DNA of 64,000 nt from CAMPKL01 sp963805925 (GCA_963805925.1 CAWDWB010000007.1:372001-436000), one strand, 5' to 3'. Positions 49,733-59,133 are shown, counted from the stretch's first letter. A program made the numbers and translations. The notes: generated from the sequence alone by a model not told the origin.

Positions 49733-51055
49733 ATGTCACTAATGAACAACACCGCGCGCCTCCTCGAACGTCGCAAGAATGCTGTTCCACGGGGGGTAGG
49801 CAGCTTTGCGGGGGAAACCTCCGCGGTCTCCGGTTCGGGCGCTCGGCTAACGGACGCCGACGGCAGGGAATTCATCGATTTTGCGGGTGGAATCGGCGTT
49901 GTGAATGCCGGTCATTGTCCCCCGGAAGTCGTCCAAGCGATCCAGGAACAGGCTGCGAAACTGCTGCACGCGTCCATTCACGTTGCCACCTACGAGCCGT
50001 ATGTGGAGCTGTGCGAGAAGCTAAACGCTCTGCTGCCGCACGGCGATCACACCAAGACGATGTTGGTGAATTCGGGCGCCGAAGCGGTTGAAAACGCCGT
50101 CAAGATTGCCCGTCAAGCCACCGGCAAGAGCGCCGTTTTCTGCTATTCGGGCTCATTCCACGGGCGCACGATGATGGGCATGTCGTTGACGTCGAAAACT
50201 GCCTACAAGCTCGGTTGCGGTCCGTTCGCCCCGGAGGTCTATCGGCTCGACTTCCCCAACTACTACCACTTCAACGATGGGCTCTCTGAGCAGGATTTCT
50301 CCGATCGCGAGCTGGCCAAGTTTGTCGAAGCCTTCAGCATGTATGCGCCGGCGGAACATGTCGCCGCGGTGATTCTTGAAGTCGTGCAGGGCGAAGGCGG
50401 TTTCGCGCCGGTCCCCAAACGTTATCTGCAGGGCTTACGACAAATCTGCACGGAGCACAACATCCTGCTCATCCTCGACGAGGTCCAATCAGGCTTCTGC
50501 CGCACCGGGCGCTGGGCTGCCTACGAACACTATGACGTCGTGCCCGACCTTTCGACTTGGGCCAAGTCCATGGGCAGCGGCATGCCGATTAGCGCCGTGA
50601 TCGGGCGCGCCGAAATCATGGATGCCGCCCGCCCTGGTACGATCGGCGGCACCTACGGCGGTAATCCAGTCGCCTGCGCCGCTGCGCTAGCCACCATCCG
50701 CGTGATGGAGAAGCAAGACCTAAACGCGCGAGCCACAGTGATCGGCAATAAGATTCGAGCCCGTTTCGAGGCCCTCAAGGCGAAGGTTGACGTGATCGGC
50801 AATGTGCGCGGTTTGGGCGCGATGATCGGCATGGAGTTCAGCTACAACCGCGACCCGACCAAACCAGCGGGCCCGGTAGTGGCGAAGGCCCTCAGCCTTG
50901 CCCGCGAGAAAGGCGTGTTGGCGCTGCCTTCGGGCGCACACGGCAATACGATCCGCACCTTATCGCCGCTGGTGATCTCGGACGCGGACCTAGATCGTGC
51001 TCTCGACGTAATTGAAGAATGTGTATTGGAAGCATCTAGGGGAACCACTGAATGA
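49733..51055 (+). CDS. Class III PLP aminotransferase (GABA/ornithine aminotransferase-like)
   Basis: About 440 residues from ATG 49733 (an ATG at 49742 is also possible; no strong Shine-Dalgarno). Class III features are present: FIDFAGGIGVVNAGHCPPEV, MLVNSGAEAVENAVKIAR, YSGSFHGRTMMGMSLT, VVQGEGGF, and ILLILDEVQSGFCRTG with the Asp that binds the PLP nitrogen. The PLP lysine is Lys278 in TWAKSMGSGMP. It moves an amino group between an omega-amine (GABA, ornithine, putrescine or a derivative) and an acceptor such as 2-oxoglutarate. First gene of the five-gene cluster; its stop overlaps the nitrilase start (ATGA). Confidence 0.92.
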   Translation: MSLMNNTARLLERRKNAVPRGVGSFAGETSAVSGSGARLTDADGREFIDFAGGIGVVNAGHCPPEVVQAIQEQAAKLLHASIHVATYEPYVELCEKLNALLPHGDHTKTMLVNSGAEAVENAVKIARQATGKSAVFCYSGSFHGRTMMGMSLTSKTAYKLGCGPFAPEVYRLDFPNYYHFNDGLSEQDFSDRELAKFVEAFSMYAPAEHVAAVILEVVQGEGGFAPVPKRYLQGLRQICTEHNILLILDEVQSGFCRTGRWAAYEHYDVVPDLSTWAKSMGSGMPISAVIGRAEIMDAARPGTIGGTYGGNPVACAAALATIRVMEKQDLNARATVIGNKIRARFEALKAKVDVIGNVRGLGAMIGMEFSYNRDPTKPAGPVVAKALSLAREKGVLALPSGAHGNTIRTLSPLVISDADLDRALDVIEECVLEASRGTTE

Positions 51056-51939
51056 CGCCGTTCGCCATTGCAGGCATGCAGCTCCACGTATCGGCTGTTC
51101 ACGACAACGTGGCCTACATGAAGGCGCGACTCGATCTATTGATGCACATCTACCCTTGGGTACAGATGGTGGTCTTCAGCGAGTTGGCCGCCTTCGGTCC
51201 CTCGACCAAGCGCGCGCAGCGGCTCCCTGGGCCGGCGGAAGACGAGTTCCGCGACATGGCTGCTCGTCACGGCATTTGGCTGCTTCCGGGCACTCTATTC
51301 GAGCGCGACGGCGAGCACGTCTACAACACGGCCTCAGTCATCAATCCTGAAGGCGAGGTTGTCGGGCGCTATCGCAAGATCTTTCCGTTCCGGCCCTACG
51401 AGTTGGATGTCACGGCCGGCGATGAGTTTTTGGTGTTCGACGTCCCGGAAGTGGGCCGTTTCGGTGTGTCGATCTGCTACGACATGTGGTTCCCCGAAAC
51501 CTCTCGCACATTGGCTGCGATGGGCGCCGAAGTCTTGTTGCATCCGACGCTGACAGGCACCATAGACCGCGAAGTTGAGTTGTCGATTGTACGCGCGACG
51601 GCCGCGCAGCAACAGTGCTTCATGTTCGACATCAACGGCTCAGGAGATGGCGGCAACGGGCGGTCCATTATTGTCGGCCCTTACGGAGATGTGCAGTATC
51701 AAGCCGGTCACGCCGAAGAGATGATCCCGATTGAGATCGACCTCGACCGCGTCCGGCGCAGCCGAGAAGTCGGCCTTCGCGGCCTAGGCCAGCCGCTTAA
51801 GAGCTTCCGCGACAGGAACGTGCGCTTTCCCGTCTACGGCGACAACCCCACCGTCGGGGGCTATTTCGATTCGTTGGGGCCCCTGAGCAAACCCCACCGA
51901 GGCTCGACGGCAGGCCTGAAGAAGAGGGAGACGGAATGA
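51052..51939 (+). CDS. Nitrilase-superfamily carbon-nitrogen hydrolase
   Basis: 295 residues with the Glu-Lys-Cys triad: Glu44 (VVFSELAAFGP), Lys109 (GRYRKIFPF) and Cys142 (GVSICYDMWFPE). The fold is the alpha-beta-beta-alpha amidase of the superfamily. The RYRKIFPFRPYE stretch is close to the amidase/N-carbamoylputrescine-amidohydrolase/beta-ureidopropionase branches, which hydrolyse amides or N-carbamoyl amines; true nitrilases are less likely. A substrate cannot be fixed. Start has AGGGGAA upstream and overlaps the aminotransferase stop by 4 bp; its stop in turn overlaps the decarboxylase start by 4 bp, so expression of the three is coupled. Confidence 0.92.
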   Translation: MTPFAIAGMQLHVSAVHDNVAYMKARLDLLMHIYPWVQMVVFSELAAFGPSTKRAQRLPGPAEDEFRDMAARHGIWLLPGTLFERDGEHVYNTASVINPEGEVVGRYRKIFPFRPYELDVTAGDEFLVFDVPEVGRFGVSICYDMWFPETSRTLAAMGAEVLLHPTLTGTIDREVELSIVRATAAQQQCFMFDINGSGDGGNGRSIIVGPYGDVQYQAGHAEEMIPIEIDLDRVRRSREVGLRGLGQPLKSFRDRNVRFPVYGDNPTVGGYFDSLGPLSKPHRGSTAGLKKRETE

Positions 51940-54704
51940 CGTTTAGGGAAAAGCGAAAATTGTTAGGCGAGAAGGCTTTTCGTGCCTACTACGACGCTTC
52001 GCAGTTTCGCACCGACGCTTGGAACGAGTTGAAGGTCGTCGTAGCGAAACTCGCGCAACAAAAGGAGCCGGATAGCGAGAAGACAGCGGACCTCAACCAG
52101 ACTGTGGCCAACACCCTGGAGGTGCTCGAGGGAGTCGAAAACTACTGGGCCTTCCCTGGTGATCGCACGGTAAAGAAGCTTCGGACCGCTCTGAAGCGCG
52201 GCTGGAATCAGTCGTTGAAGCTCGACGTGGACCGCATCGCGCGCTTGCTCGATAACGATGCTTACCGCCGCCGCGATCAAAGCGACATCTTTCGCGAGAT
52301 TGAGGAGCACGAGGCCGCTCAGAAGGTAATCGATGAAGACCGGGCGGTCGTCATTGAAAAACGACCTTATTTCGAACTCCTCGTTGTCGATCGATTGTCC
52401 CCCCGAGAGGAAGACGAGCTGCGGACAAGCTTGCTGGCCTTGCGACGGGATGACGATGCCTTCATCTACGACATTGTGGTGGTTCCCAGTTGTGAAGACG
52501 CCGTTATCGCGACGCTTTTCAATCACAACATTCAGTGTTGCTTGCTGCGGTATGGCTTCGACGCCCGCTCGCAGGCCAAGATTCCAGAACTACGAGCCTA
52601 CCTCGATCAAGCTGACCCGGGCTTGCTGGCAGACTGCGATGACGACGGTTATGTCGAGTTGGCCAATGTGCTCAAGGAACTGCGACCCGAGCTCAATCTC
52701 TTCCTGGTTACGGACGATTCGGTGGAGAATATCGTCGCCCGCTCGGGAGGGATCTTTGATCGCATGTTCTATCTTGCCGAGGACTACCTGGAGTTACACC
52801 TCAGCATCCTCAAAGGCATTGATTCGCGCTACGACACGCCGTTCTTTACGGCTCTAAAAGACTATAGTGCAAAGCCCACCGGCGTCTTTCATGCCTTGCC
52901 GATCTCCCGCGGCAAGACAATCGCCAAGTCTCATTGGATTAAAGATATGGGCGACTTCTACGGTCGCAATATCTTCCTGGCCGAAACGTCGTCCACGACC
53001 GGCGGACTGGACTCTTTGCTGCAACCGACCGGCCCTATCAAAGAGGCTCAAATCAAGCTCGCCCGAGCTTACGGCGCACGCCAGAGCTACTTCGTGACGA
53101 ATGGCACTTCAACCGCCAACAAGATCGTCATGCAGGCGCTGTGCCAACCCGGCGACATCGTGCTCGTCTCTCACGACTGCCACAAATCGCACCCCTACGC
53201 GATTCTGCTGAGCGGCGCTTTACCGGTCTATCTGGACCCCTACCCGCTTCCGCGATACACCATGTACGGCGGTGTGCCGCTTCGGCTCATCAAAGAAAAC
53301 CTGCTCAAGCTCAAGAGAGCCGGAAAGCTGGACCAAGTTCGCCTGCTGCTGCTGACGAATTGCACCTTTGACGGCGTTGTCTATAACCCGCTGCGGGTCA
53401 TGCGCGAAGTTCTAGCGATTAAGCCAGACATGGTTTTTGTCTGGGATGAGGCATGGTTTGCGTTTGCCCGTTTCGCGCCTGCATATCGCCGACGCACAGG
53501 CATGTGGGCCGCAGGCCGTCTCCGTCGACTACTGAAGAGCGACTCTTACGCGAAAGAATACGCCGCATGGGAAGAGACTTTCTCCGCCCTCGATCCCGAG
53601 GATGACGCGACCTGGCTTGACCAGGAGTTAATGCCGGACCCCAGCAAGGCGCGGGTGCGCGTGTACGTCACACAGTCCACGCACAAAACGCTCACGTCAT
53701 TCCGCCAGGGGTCGGTCATTCACGTCTACGACCAAGACTTCGCGCGCAAGTCAGAGGGCGCTTTCGAGGAAGCGTATATGACGCACACCTCAACCTCCCC
53801 GAACTACCAGATTCTGGCTTCGCTCGACGTCGGACGCCGTCAGGTAGAACTTGAGGGCTACGAATTCGTCAAGAAGGCGGTTGAGTTGGCGATGTCCCTG
53901 CGGGAGCGTATCGAAGACAATCCGCAGCTCAATCGCTGGTTTAAACTGCTGCGGGTCAGAGACATCATTCCGGCCGAGTATCGCTCTTCCGGTTTGGATC
54001 AATTCTATAGCCCCGATACGGGTTTCACGCGCATGGAGCATGCCTGGCGCGACGATGAGTTCGCCTTGGACCCGCAGCGAGTAACGGTGGAAGTCGGAGG
54101 AGCCGGACTCGAAGGCGACGTGTTCCGTAGGATCCTGATGGACCGCTTCGACATCCAGATCAACAAGACTTCTCGCAATACGGTCCTATTCATGCTCAAC
54201 ATCGGCACCACGCGAGGAGCAATTGCCTACCTGCTCGAAGTGCTGGGCAAGCTCGCGAGCGAGTTGGATGAAGAAGCCGAAGAGTGCAGCCCGATGGAGC
54301 AACGTCTATTCGATCAGAGCGTCGACAGGCTCACCAAGCAGCTCCCGCCGCTGCCTCTATTCAGCCGTTTCCATAAAGCCTTTCGGCCCGATCCAACCGG
54401 CGACACGCCGGAAGGTGATCTGCGCACGGCGTTCTTCTTGGCCTACGACGAAGAAAAGTGCGAGTACCTCATGATGGACGGTACAGTCGCGCAAGCGATG
54501 GCCGAGGGCCGCGAGGTCGTCTCGGCCACCTTCGTGACGCCATACCCGCCCGGCTTCCCCGTTCTCGTCCCGGGTCAAGTCATCAGCGAGGGGATCTTGA
54601 GCTACCTTAAGGCCCTCGACGTGAAAGAAATTCACGGATACAACCCGCAGTTCGGTCTGCACGTGTTCCGGCAGAGCGCTCTGGATGCGCTCGCTCCGTC
54701 ATGA
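51936..54704 (+). CDS. Large PLP-dependent Orn/Lys/Arg decarboxylase-family enzyme, 922 residues
   Basis: The catalytic centre follows the fold-type I basic amino-acid decarboxylases: NGTSTANKIVMQALCQPGDI, SHDCHKSHPYAILLSGA, Asp504 in FVWDEAWFAFA (binds the PLP nitrogen) and Lys584 in VTQSTHKTLTSFRQG (Schiff base). The C-terminal domain includes PYPPGFPVLVPGQVI, the family's late motif. Residues 1-340 contain an N-terminal helical part and a receiver-like wing domain (DAFIYDIVVVPSCEDAVI). At 922 residues it is longer than the acid-induced decarboxylases of about 710-755, owing to the first 150 residues and inserts. It should remove CO2 from a basic amino acid or derivative. GAGGGAG precedes the start. 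Confidence 0.9.
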   Translation: MTFREKRKLLGEKAFRAYYDASQFRTDAWNELKVVVAKLAQQKEPDSEKTADLNQTVANTLEVLEGVENYWAFPGDRTVKKLRTALKRGWNQSLKLDVDRIARLLDNDAYRRRDQSDIFREIEEHEAAQKVIDEDRAVVIEKRPYFELLVVDRLSPREEDELRTSLLALRRDDDAFIYDIVVVPSCEDAVIATLFNHNIQCCLLRYGFDARSQAKIPELRAYLDQADPGLLADCDDDGYVELANVLKELRPELNLFLVTDDSVENIVARSGGIFDRMFYLAEDYLELHLSILKGIDSRYDTPFFTALKDYSAKPTGVFHALPISRGKTIAKSHWIKDMGDFYGRNIFLAETSSTTGGLDSLLQPTGPIKEAQIKLARAYGARQSYFVTNGTSTANKIVMQALCQPGDIVLVSHDCHKSHPYAILLSGALPVYLDPYPLPRYTMYGGVPLRLIKENLLKLKRAGKLDQVRLLLLTNCTFDGVVYNPLRVMREVLAIKPDMVFVWDEAWFAFARFAPAYRRRTGMWAAGRLRRLLKSDSYAKEYAAWEETFSALDPEDDATWLDQELMPDPSKARVRVYVTQSTHKTLTSFRQGSVIHVYDQDFARKSEGAFEEAYMTHTSTSPNYQILASLDVGRRQVELEGYEFVKKAVELAMSLRERIEDNPQLNRWFKLLRVRDIIPAEYRSSGLDQFYSPDTGFTRMEHAWRDDEFALDPQRVTVEVGGAGLEGDVFRRILMDRFDIQINKTSRNTVLFMLNIGTTRGAIAYLLEVLGKLASELDEEAEECSPMEQRLFDQSVDRLTKQLPPLPLFSRFHKAFRPDPTGDTPEGDLRTAFFLAYDEEKCEYLMMDGTVAQAMAEGREVVSATFVTPYPPGFPVLVPGQVISEGILSYLKALDVKEIHGYNPQFGLHVFRQSALDALAPS

Positions 54705-54734
54705 ACCGACTGCCCAACCAAGAAAAGGATTCCT

Positions 54735-56198
54735 ATGAAGACACTGCACGGCATTTCCGACATCAGACGCTACTTCTACCAGAACACCACGCCGACCTAC
54801 TTCGTCTCCGCGACGAACTTCAACTTGCTGGGCATGGACGAGTGGGTTCGGAACTTCAAGTTCATCAGCTACATCGACTGCTTTGACGGAGCGCACCCCA
54901 ACGTCATCACGCCGTCGCAGAAAACCGATCAAGTCTTCAATTCCATCGAAGAGATCAACAACTATCTGCTTGAGCACAAAGAGATCGTCGATTACATCAA
55001 GTCTCGTGGTCCAGGCGGTCGCGTGGTCTTCCTCATGTTCGACGAGCGAACCGAAGAACTAGCCAAAGAGTTGGGTCTTGAAGTCTGCTTCCCGCCGGCT
55101 GCGTTGCGCGAGGCCGTCGACAACAAGATCGAGACCACCCGCATCGGCGATGAAGCAGGCGTGCCTAGCGTGCCCAACTGGCTCGGCAAGGTCGAGAGCT
55201 ACGAGAAGATGCGCGAGTTGGCCCAGAAGGCCGGGCTTGGCGACCGCGTCGTGATTCAATCCGCTTTCGGCGACTCCGGACACACGACGTTCTTTATCGC
55301 CTCGAAAGAGGACTATCAGAAACACGCCGAAGAGATCGAGAAAGAGCGGGAAGTCAAGATCATGAAATGGATCAAGCCCCGCGGCTCGGCGCTTGAGGCT
55401 TGTGTGACGCGCCACGGAACCATCGTTGGTCCGCTGATGACCGAGCTGGTGGGATTCAAGGAACTAACGCCCTACAAAGGCGGCTGGTGCGGCAACGAGG
55501 TCTTCGCCGGGGCCTTCTCGGCAGATCAGCGGCGAAAGGCCCGCGAGTACACGTTCCAGTTCGGCGAGGCGCTTCGCAAGCGTGGTTACCGCGGCTACTT
55601 CGAGGTCGATTACTTGCTCGACGAGGATTCCGGCGAACTGTATCTCGGCGAAGTGAATCCCCGCATCACCGGCGCCAGTTCAATGACCAACCTCGCCTCC
55701 TTCGCGCAAGCCGATGCTCCGCTGTTCTTGTTCCACTTGCTAGAGTTTTCGGGCGTCGACTTTGAACTGGATGTGGAAGAGCTGAATGAGCGCTGGGCGG
55801 ACCCAGACAACGTCGATTCCTGGTCGCAACTCGTCGTCAAACATACTCGCGATACGGTGGAGTTCATCAACGAGGCTCCACGTACCGGAATCTGGAAGCT
55901 TCACGAGGATGGAACCACGGAGTTCCGGCGCACCCAGACTCATCGCCGCACCGTGGAAGACGAGAGCGAAGCCTTCTGGCTGCGTATCTCCGACGTCGGG
56001 GACTACTTTTATGAAGGCGCCGATCTCGGCATCCTCGTCACGCCAGGCCGCCTCATGACGGACGACTTCCAACTCACTGACCGCGCTAAAGCCTGGATTC
56101 ACGGGATTCGTAACCAGTACCGCGCACGCCCTCTGCAGGCTACCGAAACGACCGCGGCTGAGCGCGTCGCGGAAGTCGCTGGCTTTAAGCTCCTTTAG
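54735..56198 (+). CDS. ATP-grasp ligase, biotin-carboxylase-like
   Basis: 487 residues preceded by AAAAGGATTCCT, a good ribosome-binding site. The N-terminal part (YFVSATNFNLLGMDEWVRNF, GGRVVFLMFDERTEELAKEL) is a preATP-grasp domain. The ATP-grasp is recognisable: DNKIETTRIGDEAGVPSVPN, VIQSAFGDSGHTTFFI (Gly-rich loop), MKWIKPRGSALEACVTRHGT, then RGYFEVDYLLDEDSGELYLGEVNPRITGASS, with the Glu/Asn magnesium ligands. No biotin or biotin-carboxylase-specific C-terminal domain is evident. ATP-grasp enzymes of this kind activate a carboxylate as acyl phosphate and join it to an amine, so it is a natural candidate for making an amide or dipeptide-like bond in this cluster. It starts 30 bp after the decarboxylase. 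Confidence 0.9.
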   Translation: MKTLHGISDIRRYFYQNTTPTYFVSATNFNLLGMDEWVRNFKFISYIDCFDGAHPNVITPSQKTDQVFNSIEEINNYLLEHKEIVDYIKSRGPGGRVVFLMFDERTEELAKELGLEVCFPPAALREAVDNKIETTRIGDEAGVPSVPNWLGKVESYEKMRELAQKAGLGDRVVIQSAFGDSGHTTFFIASKEDYQKHAEEIEKEREVKIMKWIKPRGSALEACVTRHGTIVGPLMTELVGFKELTPYKGGWCGNEVFAGAFSADQRRKAREYTFQFGEALRKRGYRGYFEVDYLLDEDSGELYLGEVNPRITGASSMTNLASFAQADAPLFLFHLLEFSGVDFELDVEELNERWADPDNVDSWSQLVVKHTRDTVEFINEAPRTGIWKLHEDGTTEFRRTQTHRRTVEDESEAFWLRISDVGDYFYEGADLGILVTPGRLMTDDFQLTDRAKAWIHGIRNQYRARPLQATETTAAERVAEVAGFKLL

Positions 56199-56205
56199 CC
56201 CGCTC

Positions 56206-57225
56206 ATGCACCTCCGCTTCCGCAGCGTCAGCGAAATGCAGCCGGGCAAGCACACCCAGCGACGCTTTGAACGTCTCTGGCCGGACATGCGCGCCTGGTT
56301 TTTGCGGGAAGGCGAGGGCGCTCGGCCGGGATACGTCAGTTGCCGTCGAGCGCTTGAGCAGTACATGCCCGAGTTGCTGCCCTTGTGGGGCCGCCTGTGT
56401 GACCTCGTGGGGGGCGGCGATCAGGAGGCGCGCATGCTCAGTCTTTACCGCCCGACACCCTACATGAGCGGGTGTTCGCAGGCGGTTTGGACGCGCGATC
56501 CATGCCCTCTTCTTGCCCGCAACTACGATTACCATCCCCTTCACTGCGAGGGCACGATCCTGCTGAGCAAGTGGCACGGGGTCAAGACGATCGTGCAGAC
56601 GGACTGTCTCTGGGGCGCTCTCGACGGGATGAATGAGTATGGGTTGGTCGTCTCCTTGGCTTTCGGCGGCAGCCAAACCGTCGGCGACGGTTTTGGCATC
56701 CCGCTCGTCCTGCGATACATCCTGGAGTTTTGTAAGGATGTCGATGAGGCCCGTGCGGTGTTGATGCGCGTGCCGTCTCACATGGCCTACAACGTCATGG
56801 CCGTCGACCCCTCCGGCCGATTCATCAACGCACATGTTTACCCTGGCCGTGAGACGCTCTTCGCCAATAGCGCCGCGGCGACGAACCATCAGAGCGAGGT
56901 CGAATGGGCTCGCCACGCAGAGGTTACTGACAGTGTGGGACGGGAGCAGTACCTCCGAGAACAGCTCGATTCGCCGACACTGAACCGAGGACGGTTCGCC
57001 GACCAATTCCTCGAATCACCGCTCTACAACACGCGATGGGCCGAAGGCTTCGGCACCCTCTACACCGCTGTTTACGACCCGTTGGAGAAGTCCGTTGAAT
57101 ACCGCTGGCCTAGCCATACCTGGCAGTTGAACTTCGACAGCTTCGCTGAGTCGACGTTGCTCCTGCGGGCCCGGAAGGCCACAGCAGAAGCACCCCAGGC
57201 GGGTTTGGCGATTGACGGATATTGA
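56206..57225 (+). CDS. C45-type Ntn hydrolase/acyltransferase
   Basis: 339 residues. The region MSGCSQAVWTRDPCPLLARNYDYHP matches the C45 family (isopenicillin N acyltransferase-like), with Cys90 in SGC as nucleophile and the NYDYH motif that follows. LWGALDGMNEYGLVVSLAFG and TNHQSE are further family landmarks. In the type enzyme the proenzyme cuts itself before this Cys, and the freed Cys transfers or hydrolyses acyl groups. Here about 89 residues would be released, close to the length seen in the penicillin enzyme. It begins 7 bp after the ATP-grasp stop and is the last gene of the cluster. A 9-bp perfect inverted repeat follows its stop. It has no signal peptide, so it acts in the cytoplasm. 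Confidence 0.87.
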   Translation: MHLRFRSVSEMQPGKHTQRRFERLWPDMRAWFLREGEGARPGYVSCRRALEQYMPELLPLWGRLCDLVGGGDQEARMLSLYRPTPYMSGCSQAVWTRDPCPLLARNYDYHPLHCEGTILLSKWHGVKTIVQTDCLWGALDGMNEYGLVVSLAFGGSQTVGDGFGIPLVLRYILEFCKDVDEARAVLMRVPSHMAYNVMAVDPSGRFINAHVYPGRETLFANSAAATNHQSEVEWARHAEVTDSVGREQYLREQLDSPTLNRGRFADQFLESPLYNTRWAEGFGTLYTAVYDPLEKSVEYRWPSHTWQLNFDSFAESTLLLRARKATAEAPQAGLAIDGY

Positions 57226-57240
57226 GGCGGGTCACGGTGG

Positions 57241-57261
57241 TCGAATGGAATCTCCATTCGA
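57241..57261. repeat. Perfect 9-bp inverted repeat after the five-gene cluster
   Basis: TCGAATGGA at 57241-57249 and TCCATTCGA at 57253-57261 form a perfect stem with a 3-nt loop, 16 bp after the stop of the C45 gene. There is no U-tract, so it may stop transcription poorly or protect the mRNA end. The convergent sulfatase stop is about 105 bp further on. Confidence 0.5.
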
Positions 57262-57365
57262 GGGCGATTGGGTTCGGGGCCAGGGGCTCTCAACACCTGC
57301 GAGGACCGCCGCCAGTCATCCAGATGCAGCAGGCGAGACTCCTCGCGGAGGCTCGATTCGGGCGT

Positions 57366-58946
57366 TCACTCGGGCCGCGATATCGACAGATCGAATACCG
57401 AAGAGCGTCCGACTTGCCGGTCGGGATTGTCCTCGCCGAAGCCATGCTCGGAATTCCAGGCTTGGATCTCGCTCACGGACATCCTCGCGAACCAAGCGTC
57501 ATAGTAGGGTCTCTCGGCCTTGTCCATCAGCTCGTTCAGCTGTCCCCAGAGCCTTTTGCGAACGTCGAGATAGGCGGGATTGGTCAACAGGTTCTTGTCC
57601 TGGTAGCCATTACCGTTCTTCCACAGCCGGTGCTCGCCCCGATCCGTCACGGCGTATGTGTAATCGTCTGTCACGATCGCCCGCCAGATGATCTCGTGGC
57701 GGCTGCCGCGGTTGTTCATGTTCGAAGGGTGCGCCATATAAACTGGACCAGGCTTGGCGGCGTCCGGCTGGCCCCGCAGCAGCGGCGCAAGATCGGTCCC
57801 GGGGAGCGATGCGATGTAATCTGCGGATTCAGACGCCTGCGGCGTTCCAGCTTCTGCCAGTCGACCCTCAAGCCCGGCGAGCGAGGCCAGCGTCGGGAAG
57901 ACGTCGATGGTCGAGGTCGGCCTGTCGATCACCGCATCTGCCGGCAGCCGACCCGGCCAGCGGATCAGGAAGGGCACGCGCGCTGACTCGTCGTTGGGGT
58001 GTCGCTTCTGTCCGTAGGCGACGCCGTCGATCCCCGTCATTGCGCCATGGTCGGAGGTGTAGATGAGGATCGTATCCTCTGCGATTCCCAGCTCGTCGAG
58101 CCGTGTCATCACTCGCGCTAGGTCGTCATCGATGCCGCTGACAAGCGCGTGGTAGTCACGGTGCTGATCGAAATCGCGAATCTCGTCAAGCGGATGAAAG
58201 GGCAACTCCTTCTCGCTCGGATACAACGCCTTTTTCTCTTCGGGCGCGTCATCAAACGGGCCATGCGGGGGGTTGAGCGAGATCACCGCAAAGAAGGGAG
58301 CAGGGTCTTGCGAGACTTGTCCGATCCACTCGAGCGCCTGTTCGGTCATCGCGGCGGCATTCGATTCGCCTGTCCAGATCTGCGGCTCGCCGCCATCGAC
58401 GATGTAGGGGTTCCTTCTGTGGTTGTTGGTATCGTTCCAGACAATTGAGCGATCGAAGCCGAATGGGCGAGCGTCACTGCCGCCCAGGTGCCATTTGCCA
58501 AAATGCCCTGTGCGGTATCCGGCATCCTTGAAGGCCCAGCTCATCGTGCCGCGCGTCTGCTTGCCTTCGGGCATGTCAACTCGCTCGGCAAGGTGCATGT
58601 GGTTTGCCATCAAGCCCTGCTGATAAGGCCAGTGCCCTGTCATCATGAGCGCACGGTAGGGCGTACAGAGGGGTAGATTGACGTAGTAGCGCTGCAGCGA
58701 GACGCCCTCCGTCTTCAGTCGCTCCATCGCCGGCGTTTGGACCTGCGGAGTCTGAGTAAACGACATTGCGCCCCAGCGATGGGTGTCGCTCTGAACGTAC
58801 ACGACGTTCGGAGCCCTCTCGGGCGGCGGTCCGCTGCAAGCCAGCAAAGCTCCCGACAGCGCACTGAGCACAACCAGAAGCCCGGTAGGCAAATCACGCC
58901 TGATGCCGGCGAATCGTCTGTTTGTCAAATGGTCGCGCGGGTCCAT
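57366..58946 (-). CDS. Sulfatase-family lipoprotein
   Basis: 526 residues. LVVLSALSGALLACSGPP carries a lipobox (LLAC). NVVYVQSDTHRWGAMSF and CTPYRALMMTG give the metal site and the canonical CxPxR formylglycine motif; IYTSDHGAMTGIDGV supplies the second Asp-His metal pair and YGQKRHPNDESARVPFLIRW the later motif of choline-sulfatase/arylsulfatase-type enzymes. It should desulfate an exported sugar or aryl ester after Cys is converted by a maturase, which is not encoded here. It converges on the C45 gene. With the other two sulfatase-family genes it fits a lifestyle on sulfated polysaccharides. Confidence 0.9.
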   Translation of the reverse strand: MDPRDHLTNRRFAGIRRDLPTGLLVVLSALSGALLACSGPPPERAPNVVYVQSDTHRWGAMSFTQTPQVQTPAMERLKTEGVSLQRYYVNLPLCTPYRALMMTGHWPYQQGLMANHMHLAERVDMPEGKQTRGTMSWAFKDAGYRTGHFGKWHLGGSDARPFGFDRSIVWNDTNNHRRNPYIVDGGEPQIWTGESNAAAMTEQALEWIGQVSQDPAPFFAVISLNPPHGPFDDAPEEKKALYPSEKELPFHPLDEIRDFDQHRDYHALVSGIDDDLARVMTRLDELGIAEDTILIYTSDHGAMTGIDGVAYGQKRHPNDESARVPFLIRWPGRLPADAVIDRPTSTIDVFPTLASLAGLEGRLAEAGTPQASESADYIASLPGTDLAPLLRGQPDAAKPGPVYMAHPSNMNNRGSRHEIIWRAIVTDDYTYAVTDRGEHRLWKNGNGYQDKNLLTNPAYLDVRKRLWGQLNELMDKAERPYYDAWFARMSVSEIQAWNSEHGFGEDNPDRQVGRSSVFDLSISRPE

Positions 58947-59133
58947 CTTGGTAACTGGCTACCGGAGCACTTAAGGGCTCCACCAGTATTCGGTCATTAT
59001 GTCCGAGTTGGACGACGGTGACCAAGCTGCATGAAAGCACTCGAACACTCTTCTTCCAGGAGGCAGCGGCGCTTACTCGGAGTCAATTCAAATTGACATC
59101 CGGGCTGCAGACCGGTCGGCCTGATTGGGGGAA

